Below are positions 22,000 through 29,242 of a stretch of 64,000 bases of DNA, piece after piece. Source of the DNA: Herbaspirillum sp. RTI4. GTDB taxonomy: Bacteria > Pseudomonadota > Gammaproteobacteria > Burkholderiales > Burkholderiaceae_D. The translations under genes and the position numbers were made by a program. Within the stretch, counting starts at the first letter, position 1. The number at the start of each line of letters is the position of its first letter. The DNA is taken from assembly GCF_034313965.1 (NCBI RefSeq), contig NZ_JAVIWQ010000002.1, positions 2,852,001-2,916,000 of the forward strand, in the 5' to 3' direction. Under the pieces are notes generated by a model. The model was given only the letters and a program-made list of their open reading frames with translations, was not told the DNA's origin and searched no databases.

Positions 22000-22594
22000 G
22001 CAGTGCTCCTTCAGGATGGTGGTGAAACAAATGTTGACGCCATCGGGACGACTCAAAACCGACGTCCGACTACCGTGTTTTCAGAGGGGGTTCAGTACGG
22101 GATGAAGAGTAGATTTTTGACTGCTGTGCGGCAATACGTTGTTTAACGTAGCGCTTGGGACATATTTGGGTCGTGCCGGGGTCGTATTTGCGTCGTGCAT
22201 GCGTTCTCGTGCGTAGTACTTGCAAACGGCACATTTCGGGAAGGACGCTGAAAATGCACCAGAACGGGAAACCAGGCAGGACTTGCCCCTTGGAAATGCG
22301 CACCAAAAAAGAGCGCCCACTCAATTGACAAGAGAAGTTTCTGTCATGCACCAACAAAAGACAGGGATTGCTCGAAAGAAACGTGAAGAAACTTGAACGA
22401 CACCCTGAAGCAGACTGGTAGTCCGTTTTGGCATACGTCATTTGACGTATGCCAGGACTTTTATAGTTGGCACAATTAAGCCAACCCGCCCCGCTTGCAA
22501 TTGAACCAACGGAGTTTCATGTCATCGTAATGACGGGAAACATCAATCCCTTTTTCATTACCGATTAACTTTACTTCAGGGAAGTGTTTCGTCT
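22000..22594. other. Divergent intergenic region upstream of urtA and the DUF6402-like gene
   Basis: About 595 bp with no convincing gene; open frames on the minus strand here have no recognisable content. It must contain the urtA promoter and the promoter of the plus-strand toxin-like gene. I looked for a sigma-54 site (TGGCAC-N5-TTGC) on both strands and found none close to consensus. The notable element is a perfect palindrome at 22429-22454. Confidence 0.6.
22429..22454. promoter_or_regulatory. Perfect 12-bp inverted repeat with 2-nt spacer (candidate operator)
   Basis: TGGCATACGTCA at 22429-22440 is followed by TT and its exact complement at 22443-22454. AGTCC/GGACT flanks could lengthen a hairpin. 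It lies 140 bp before the toxin-like gene and 430 bp from urtA. On the plus strand it is followed by a short T-rich stretch, so a terminator is an alternative, but no gene lies upstream on that strand. Confidence 0.6.
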
Positions 22595-23926
22595 ATGGCA
22601 AAAGTAAAAAAGATACCGTATTACCAAATGGGGGCGTCAGGTATTCCTTTCACAAGTCCGAAGTGGAAATGTCACATGGGCTCAGAAGGATGCGTCCCCA
22701 TCAACACCCTTCAAACAGTCTCGTATGACCGGCTTGCTCCGGGTGAAAAACCACCACCGCAGCCTAACCCCCCCAAACTCACTCCGGAACGACTCAAAAC
22801 ACAGCAAGCAGAAGAAGCAAACCAGAGAGCCCTTGCTGCCCAAGCAAAGAAGAAGCCACGCAAGGAGTCCATAAAGACACCGCCACAACCACAGCCCAAA
22901 GAACTTGATGCGGAAGACCATGCAAAAATTCCGGCATTTGATCTTCAGGACATTCCAGCCGCGATGGAGGCAATGGGATGGCCTGTTTCTGCCAAGCTCG
23001 CCAGAAAATGGTTCGCTGGCTCAAAAAACATCTGGGATGATGATTTGAACTCTGTTCAGCCGATAGATGATTCAACTATCACCTTGGATTGGGCATTGAA
23101 TTTTGGCTGCGTGAAAGATAAATATAAGGAATTATTTTCAACATCTATTTACAATGATAAATCTATTAGTATTTTAAAAAATAAACTCAAACCAATATTT
23201 AATAAAAATTTTAATAATTCCATCGATTTAAATTTTAGCACAACAGCCTACGTAAATAATTTAAGAGAATTCCATCGTGATTGGCATTTTCAATATTCCG
23301 CCATATCAGACTCAGATACAACGAATGGAATAATGACTTTTACTGACTTAACAGGATCTTTGGCGAATTTCAATATTTATATTGCTATTGGCCGCGTTGA
23401 AGTTAATGGCGACAAATATTATATATACGACAATTCAAAAAATACAAAGTCGTATTGTCGTGATGTAAAAGTTAAAATCACCCACGTTTATGTTTATATA
23501 AAAGATAACTATTCATTTAATGATAATGACCCTAAAAAAAGTCAATATCTTGGACATTGGAACAAGAAGGGAATTATTGTCACTAAGGGTGGAATAATAA
23601 GCCAGCTTATTGATGGCAAGGGAATGGGTAAATTAAAAATTTATTCCAACATGGGCGATTCTAATTTTATAGAAACAGATTTTAATCCAAATTACCTTAT
23701 GGATAATCCCCTTGACAAACCTGTGGACAAGAGAACAGGCATGATCAGAAAGCTGATTAAAAAGGATGTTTATTTCCCTGTATTTAATAAAAACTACAAC
23801 GATTGGAGGATCAAACATAACAAAGGAATGGATTTCATGGTGTACTCAATTCCTAAATATATGAAATTGAAAAAACCAATTGAATTCAATATGGAGACTT
23901 TATGCAAGCCAGCAGGAACCATGTAA
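22595..23926 (+). CDS. DUF6402-like protein, candidate secreted toxin (orphan copy without PAAR partner)
   Basis: A 443-residue protein. Residues 1-45 are unique; about 46-110 form a Pro/Lys/Gln-rich linker. The region from about 118 to the end aligns by eye with the three 300-residue proteins at 32-39 kb: FDLQDIPAAMEAMGWPVSAK with KWFAGS near residue 140, and a C-terminal NYNDWRIKHNKGMDFMVYS. I name the family DUF6402 from memory; function is not established. The first 500 bp have normal GC, then composition drops sharply to AT-rich near 23100, as in polymorphic toxins with exchangeable C-termini. The next gene overlaps it by 25 bp and encodes a membrane protein, presumably its immunity partner. 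Confidence 0.65.
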   Translation: MAKVKKIPYYQMGASGIPFTSPKWKCHMGSEGCVPINTLQTVSYDRLAPGEKPPPQPNPPKLTPERLKTQQAEEANQRALAAQAKKKPRKESIKTPPQPQPKELDAEDHAKIPAFDLQDIPAAMEAMGWPVSAKLARKWFAGSKNIWDDDLNSVQPIDDSTITLDWALNFGCVKDKYKELFSTSIYNDKSISILKNKLKPIFNKNFNNSIDLNFSTTAYVNNLREFHRDWHFQYSAISDSDTTNGIMTFTDLTGSLANFNIYIAIGRVEVNGDKYYIYDNSKNTKSYCRDVKVKITHVYVYIKDNYSFNDNDPKKSQYLGHWNKKGIIVTKGGIISQLIDGKGMGKLKIYSNMGDSNFIETDFNPNYLMDNPLDKPVDKRTGMIRKLIKKDVYFPVFNKNYNDWRIKHNKGMDFMVYSIPKYMKLKKPIEFNMETLCKPAGTM

Positions 23927-24534
23927 GTACTACAAAGAAAATATTTTATTTTTTTACAGTAATTTTTTTAATTTTAATATTGCTCATCATCATTCCCAAT
24001 GAAATTAGCGTTTATTTAATTATTTTTGCATTGAAATTTAATTTTGAAATATTTTATATATCCATGACATTTATAATTTTTTATATTGCCTATTGGATAT
24101 ACAAATCAAAAAATATAAAAATAATATGGCATAAATTGCGAATTATTTTTTTGATTCCATTGATAGGATACTCATTCATATTTATTTTTTCTTACTTAAT
24201 CCCAACGGATTATGAAAAATGTGATGAGTTCACGTATAAATTAAACGGGGGAATCCATCAGTTCAATGGTAAAAAATACAATATCAAGCTCTGTGGAACA
24301 CCTACCTTCAACAGCTCAAATGAAATCAGGATGCAAATTCTGGATGAGAAAGCGAAGGTTCTGGCCCAGCGCTACTTCATACTCCGTTTTAATGATGCAA
24401 GCCCACGAGAACTTATATACACGGATGAAGGGATTCTTTACCACGACCACGTCAGCGATGAGCCCTTAAGCATGGTCTCAATGCCACCCACGCCTTGGGA
24501 CTGGATAAAAGCAAAACTCCCGCTTTTCAATTAA
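23902..24534 (+). CDS. Membrane protein, candidate immunity protein of the DUF6402-like gene
   Basis: A 210-residue AT-rich gene. GGAG 6 nt before ATG 23902 fixes the start inside the upstream gene. Three to four hydrophobic helices (about 14-31, 35-66, 82-100) precede a soluble C-terminal domain. The Lys-rich loop at 67-81 should be cytoplasmic, placing the C-terminal domain in the periplasm. That domain resembles the 166-residue proteins at 31-38 kb: a Cys pair (C107, C131), then IRMQILDEKAKVLAQRYF against RLRIYDSQSKKLLAERNF, and a WIKAKLP end against RILAQLP. Position and topology suggest immunity or inhibitor function; this is inference. Confidence 0.65.
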   Translation: MQASRNHVSTTKKIFYFFTVIFLILILLIIIPNEISVYLIIFALKFNFEIFYISMTFIIFYIAYWIYKSKNIKIIWHKLRIIFLIPLIGYSFIFIFSYLIPTDYEKCDEFTYKLNGGIHQFNGKKYNIKLCGTPTFNSSNEIRMQILDEKAKVLAQRYFILRFNDASPRELIYTDEGILYHDHVSDEPLSMVSMPPTPWDWIKAKLPLFN

Positions 24535-24739
24535 TCCCCCGCAAGAAACAATCTTAAGAAAGCCCCAAGGGAGTTCAGGCTTGATCTGCACACAAAACCT
24601 AACACTCTCTATGGGGAGCCCATCTCACCGGCACGTATATTGCTTAATAGCATATGCAAATAAAGCAAATACCGTCACGCCCCGTAAAAAACTAAGCGCA
24701 TGACAATCGCCACACTCATCCAGAGAGACGCCCCCGACC

Positions 24740-27700
24740 GTGACAGCCCCCGCTCCGCAACGCATCATCAAGATCCGGCGCGATTACAACACCTGGGTCG
24801 CTAACGAAACGCTGGAAGACTACGCCTTGCGTTTCACGCCGCGTTCTTTCCGCAAGTGGTCGGAATTTCGTTTGGCCAACACGGCATTGGGCGCCGTGTC
24901 CTTTCTGGCGCTGGAAGCCATCAGCAGCAGCATCACCGTCAACTATGGTTTTACCAATGCGTTCTGGGCCATCCTCTGCGTGACCATGCTGTTTTTCCTG
25001 ACTGGCCTGCCGATCAGCTATTACGCCGCCAAATACGGCGTCGACATGGACCTCCTCACACGCGGCGCAGGCTTTGGCTACATTGGCTCGACCATTACCT
25101 CGATGATCTATGCCTCGTTCACCTTCATCTTTTTTGCGATCGAAGCGTCGATCATGGCGCAGGCGCTGGAAATGTATTTCGGCATGCCGCTGGCTTGGGG
25201 TTACGTGGTTTGCTCACTCGTCATCATCCCGCTGGTGACGTACGGCATCACGCTGATCAACCGTCTGCAAATGTGGACGCAACCCTTGTGGCTCGTCCTG
25301 CTTGTGCTGCCCTTTATTGCGGTACTCCACAAGGAACCGCACATTCTGGAGCGCCTGACGGCCTTCGCCGGCAGTAGCAATAATGGAGGAAAATTCGATC
25401 TGATCCTGTTCGGATCGGCTGCTTCGGTGGCGTTTTCGCTGATCGCGCAAATTGGCGAGCAAGTCGATTTTCTGCGCTTCCTTCCAGAAAAAACGAAAAC
25501 CAATCGTCTGCGCTGGTGGAGCGCCCTGCTGCTGGCCGGACCCGGCTGGTCGCTGATCGGTGCGGCGAAAATGCTGGGCGGCGCTCTGCTGGCAGTGCTT
25601 GCCATCGAACATTTTGTCCCTATGGATAAGGCGATCGAGCCGACGCAAATGTATCTGATCGGTTATGGCTACGTCTTTGCCAATCCAGCATGGGCGCTGG
25701 CAGCGGTGGCGGCGTTTGTGGTCATTTCGCAAATCAAAATCAATGTCACGAACGCCTATGCCGGCTCGCTGGCATGGTCGAATTTTTTTGCGCGACTCAC
25801 CCACAGCCATCCCGGCCGGGTCGTATGGCTGGTGTTCAATGTGGTGATCGCCATATTGCTCATGGAATTGGGCGTGTTCAAGGCACTGGAGCATGTGCTG
25901 GCTCTTTATTCACTGGTGGCGATTTCATGGATAGGCGCGGTCGTGGCCGATCTGGTGATCAACAAGCCGCTGGGATTGAGCCCGCCGCATATCGAATTCA
26001 AACGTGCGCATCTGTACGATATCAATCCGGTCGGGGTCGGTGCCATGCTGCTGGCGTCGGTGCTGTCGGCCATCGCCATGACGGGCATCGCCGGCCCGTT
26101 GGCGAAAGCCATGTCGCCTTTCATCGCACTCGGCAGCGCCATGCTAACCGCACCGGCAATTGCCTGGTTTACCCAAGGCCGGTATTACATTGCGCGACAT
26201 GACACGCTGGCTGCGCAAGAACAAACGCTGGTGGAATGCGTCATTTGCGAAAAACAATTCGAAACGCCCGACATGGCGCATTGCCCCGCCTATCAGGGGG
26301 CGATCTGCTCGCTGTGCTGTTCGCTCGACGCCCGCTGCAACGACCGCTGCAAGACCGATTCACGCATGTCAGACCAGATTTCCCATGCCGTCAGCGCCAT
26401 CCTTCCACCGCGGTTTAGCGGCATGTTCAATACCCGTGTCGGGCATTATCTGGTGGTGTTTAGCCTGCTATCCGCCAGCCTCGCGCTGATTTTGTGGATG
26501 CTGTATTTTCAGCAAATCGATGCACTGGGTGCCGGCACGCCGGGTTCGCTTTCGACAATATTCATTAAATTGTTTTCCGTATTGATGGTGCTGGCGGGTG
26601 TTGGCGCATGGTGGCTGATTCTGACCAAGGAAAGCCGCAAGGTGGCACTGGAAGAGTCCGAGCGGCAAACCAATCTGCTGTTGCAGGAAATCGAAGCGCA
26701 CAAACAAACCGATGCCGAACTGCAACACGCCAAGGAAGCGGCCGAAGCCGCCAATCTGGCCAAGAGCCGCTTCGTCACTGGCATGAGTCACGAACTGCGC
26801 ACGCCACTCAACAGCATCCTCGGTTATGCGCAAATCCTGCAACTCGATCCCACCATCCCCGCCGGACGACGCGACGCGGTCGGCATCATCCGCAGCAGCG
26901 GCGAACACTTGCTCAGTCTGATCGACGGCCTGCTCGACATTGCCCGTATTGAAGCCGGAAAAATGCGGCTGGCCCGCGATGAAATTCCGCTCCATGAATT
27001 TCTCGATCAGATCGTGGACATGATTGCGCCGCAGGCGGAGAAAAAAGGCCTGCGCTTTGTCTTTGAGAAAACCGACAACCTGGCTGAGGTTGTGCATGGC
27101 GATCAAAAACGCTTGCGCCAGATTCTCATCAACCTGCTGGGCAATGCCGTCAAATTTACCGATCAGGGCAGCATCATTCTCCGCGTGCATCATGCGCGTG
27201 AAATGGCTTATTTCGACATCGTCGACACCGGCATAGGCATCGCAGAAGAAGACATGAGCCGCATCTTTCTGCCGTTCGAACGCAGCAATGCCGCTAATTT
27301 ACGGGAAGAGATCGGTACCGGGCTAGGGCTGGCCATCACCAGCATGCTCACGCATATCATGGGAGGGGAAATGACGGTCAACAGCGTCCTTGGCGCGGGC
27401 AGCACCTTTCATCTGAAAATGTATTTGCCGCAGGTGCATGCGCCGCGCACACGCGTGAAGCTGGAAGACCAGATGTCCGGCTATCTCGGACGTCGTCGTC
27501 GCGTATTAATTATTGACGATCAGGCTTCGCAGCGTGCGGTGTTGAGCGCCATCCTGTCGCCGCTCGGTTTTCTCATTGCGCAGGCCGACAGCGGTGCCGC
27601 TGGACTTGCCGCTATTTTCGTTGAGCCGCCCGATCTGGTATTGCTCGACATCTCCATGCCGGGCATGGATGGCTGGGCGGTTTGCCACGCCATTCGCGCT

Positions 27701-28141
27701 GGCGGCCACACAACGCTGCCCGTCATCATGGTTTCGGCCAGCTCTGCCGACCAACCGACGGAATATTCGGAAGCCATGCTGCATACCGATTTCGTCGTCA
27801 AACCGGTATCGTTCAATGAATTGCTGTACAAAATCCGTTTGCACCTGAATCTCGATTGGGTCGCCGGTGCGCCCCCTGTTGATCCGGCGACGTATGTAGC
27901 GAAGCTGCTGCCGCCCACCATGTTACTGGTGCCGTCCAGCAGCACGATGCGCGATCTGCTGGAGCTAGGTGAGATCGGCTACATCAAAGGGATTCTGCAA
28001 AAGCTGGACGATATCGAACAAGAAAATCCGGCACACCTGCCTTTTACCGGAGAACTGCGCCGTCTGGTCAAGCGCTTCCGGCTCAACGATTACAGTCAAC
28101 GTATCAAGGAGATGATGCACCATGATGCCGACCAGATTTGA
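24740..28141 (+). CDS. NCS1-type permease fused to hybrid histidine kinase (transporter-sensor fusion)
   Basis: A 1133-residue protein starting at GTG 24740. Residues 1-490 are a complete purine/cytosine/allantoin (NCS1) permease with about 12 helices. Residues 500-537 hold eight Cys (CxxC, CP, ICSLCC, RCNDRC), probably a metal site. One helix pair (about 560-640), a coiled coil and HisKA follow (phosphoacceptor H684 in MSHELRTPLNS), then HATPase (NLLGNAVKFTDQG, DTGIGIAEED, GTGLGLAIT) and a receiver with D970 (LVLLDISMPGMDG). It should couple nucleobase- or amide-like ligand transport to phosphorelay, in the manner of CbrA. It overlaps the response regulator gene by 20 bp and probably controls the urt-amidase operon (inference). 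Confidence 0.9.
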   Translation: MTAPAPQRIIKIRRDYNTWVANETLEDYALRFTPRSFRKWSEFRLANTALGAVSFLALEAISSSITVNYGFTNAFWAILCVTMLFFLTGLPISYYAAKYGVDMDLLTRGAGFGYIGSTITSMIYASFTFIFFAIEASIMAQALEMYFGMPLAWGYVVCSLVIIPLVTYGITLINRLQMWTQPLWLVLLVLPFIAVLHKEPHILERLTAFAGSSNNGGKFDLILFGSAASVAFSLIAQIGEQVDFLRFLPEKTKTNRLRWWSALLLAGPGWSLIGAAKMLGGALLAVLAIEHFVPMDKAIEPTQMYLIGYGYVFANPAWALAAVAAFVVISQIKINVTNAYAGSLAWSNFFARLTHSHPGRVVWLVFNVVIAILLMELGVFKALEHVLALYSLVAISWIGAVVADLVINKPLGLSPPHIEFKRAHLYDINPVGVGAMLLASVLSAIAMTGIAGPLAKAMSPFIALGSAMLTAPAIAWFTQGRYYIARHDTLAAQEQTLVECVICEKQFETPDMAHCPAYQGAICSLCCSLDARCNDRCKTDSRMSDQISHAVSAILPPRFSGMFNTRVGHYLVVFSLLSASLALILWMLYFQQIDALGAGTPGSLSTIFIKLFSVLMVLAGVGAWWLILTKESRKVALEESERQTNLLLQEIEAHKQTDAELQHAKEAAEAANLAKSRFVTGMSHELRTPLNSILGYAQILQLDPTIPAGRRDAVGIIRSSGEHLLSLIDGLLDIARIEAGKMRLARDEIPLHEFLDQIVDMIAPQAEKKGLRFVFEKTDNLAEVVHGDQKRLRQILINLLGNAVKFTDQGSIILRVHHAREMAYFDIVDTGIGIAEEDMSRIFLPFERSNAANLREEIGTGLGLAITSMLTHIMGGEMTVNSVLGAGSTFHLKMYLPQVHAPRTRVKLEDQMSGYLGRRRRVLIIDDQASQRAVLSAILSPLGFLIAQADSGAAGLAAIFVEPPDLVLLDISMPGMDGWAVCHAIRAGGHTTLPVIMVSASSADQPTEYSEAMLHTDFVVKPVSFNELLYKIRLHLNLDWVAGAPPVDPATYVAKLLPPTMLLVPSSSTMRDLLELGEIGYIKGILQKLDDIEQENPAHLPFTGELRRLVKRFRLNDYSQRIKEMMHHDADQI

Positions 28142-29114
28142 CCGCCATGTGATACTGATCGTCGACGACATGCCGGATAATCTGGCGCTGTTGTCCGACG
28201 CCCTCGACGAAAGCGGACACATTGTCCTCGTCGCTACCGACGGCATGCAGGCCATGGAGCGTTTGCAACGCATCACGCCTGACCTGATCCTGCTCGACGC
28301 CATCATGCCGGGCATGGATGGTTTTGAAACCTGCCGCCGCATCAAACTGCTCAAGCATCTGGATCACGTACCGGTGGTGTTCATGACCGGACTGACCGAA
28401 ACCGAACATGTGGTTAAAGGTTTTCAGGTGGGCGGCATCGACTATGTGACCAAGCCTATTCGTCCGCAAGAAATCGTGGCCCGCATCGGCGCGCATATCC
28501 GCACTGCGCGCATGATGTCGCAAGCGCGTGGCGTGATCGACGCAGCGGCCAACGCCGTGATTGTGCTCAATGCCAATGGCATGCCCTTGTGGCAATCCGC
28601 CAAGGCCGCGCATTGGCTGGAAAAATATTTCCAGGTCAGCAGCGATCAGGCTTGCATCACCAAATTGCCGCCACGGATGCAGGCATGGGTCAATGAAAGT
28701 CTCGCTACCGCGCATCCCGGCGAACATGCGCCTGCGCCGCTGATTGTCGTCATGGAAGACAGCGAGCTCAGTATTCGCCTGGAAAAAAATGCGCGCACCG
28801 CCGAGCTGACCTTGCTGCTGGATGAAAAGCCCCACGCACAAAGCGACCATAGCGCCCATAGCGCCCATAGCGCCGCGAAAAAAATCACCGGAACGGATGC
28901 CGATCCACTTCGGCAATATGAACTGACGCCGCGCGAAAACGACGTCATGATCTGGCTGGCGAAAGGAAAAACCAATCGCGATATCGCCGACATCCTGGGC
29001 ATGAGCCCGCGCACAGTTAACAAGCATTTGGAACATATCTTCATCAAGCTGGGCGTGGAGACCCGTTCGGCGGCGGTCGGCATGGCGATCCATCAGGTGC
29101 CACTCCCCTCCTGA
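28122..29114 (+). CDS. Response regulator with receiver, central region and LuxR helix-turn-helix
   Basis: A 330-residue protein. The receiver (about 8-125) has VILIVDDMPDN, the phospho-acceptor in LILLDAIMPGMDG and the Lys in DYVTKPIRP. The middle (about 140-240) resembles a degenerate PAS-like sensor (ANAVIVLNANGMPLWQSAKA). The C-terminal LuxR helix-turn-helix is LTPRENDVMIWLAKGKTNRD then LGMSPRTVNKHLEHIFIKLG. A SAHSAH tract before it comes from a 9-bp repeat near 28847-28873. It starts within the last codons of the NCS1-kinase gene, so the two are a pair. The probable target is the amide operon. Confidence 0.88.
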   Translation: MMPTRFDRHVILIVDDMPDNLALLSDALDESGHIVLVATDGMQAMERLQRITPDLILLDAIMPGMDGFETCRRIKLLKHLDHVPVVFMTGLTETEHVVKGFQVGGIDYVTKPIRPQEIVARIGAHIRTARMMSQARGVIDAAANAVIVLNANGMPLWQSAKAAHWLEKYFQVSSDQACITKLPPRMQAWVNESLATAHPGEHAPAPLIVVMEDSELSIRLEKNARTAELTLLLDEKPHAQSDHSAHSAHSAAKKITGTDADPLRQYELTPRENDVMIWLAKGKTNRDIADILGMSPRTVNKHLEHIFIKLGVETRSAAVGMAIHQVPLPS

Positions 29115-29145
29115 AATACGGCAGTGAGCAAGCACTTTTCTGCTC

Positions 29146-29217
29146 GAATCGGATTGAATTCAATTCAATTTAATTTAATTCAATCCGATCCGATCCGATT
29201 CGATTCGATTCGATTGA
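29146..29217. repeat. Pentanucleotide-repeat stretch with inverted-repeat character between convergent genes
   Basis: Runs of AATTC/AATTT, then ATCCG (about three) and ATTCG (about four) fill the gap between the response regulator and comEC. The left part (CGAATCGGATTGAATT) is complementary to the right part (AATTCAATCCGAT...CCGATTCG), so a long hairpin is possible. It may terminate both convergent transcripts. Confidence 0.7.
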
Positions 29218-29242
29218 TGCAGAAACAAAAGCAGACGCAATT

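Noticed and set aside
22070..22441. Minus-strand frame of 123 codons upstream of urtA
   Set aside because: Cys/Ser/Arg-rich with no recognisable pattern; it overlaps the palindrome and the expected urtA promoter region.
22000..22594. Sigma-54 promoter for the amide operon
   Set aside because: No TGGCAC-N5-TTGC match close enough to consensus was found on either strand, although nitrogen control would make one plausible.
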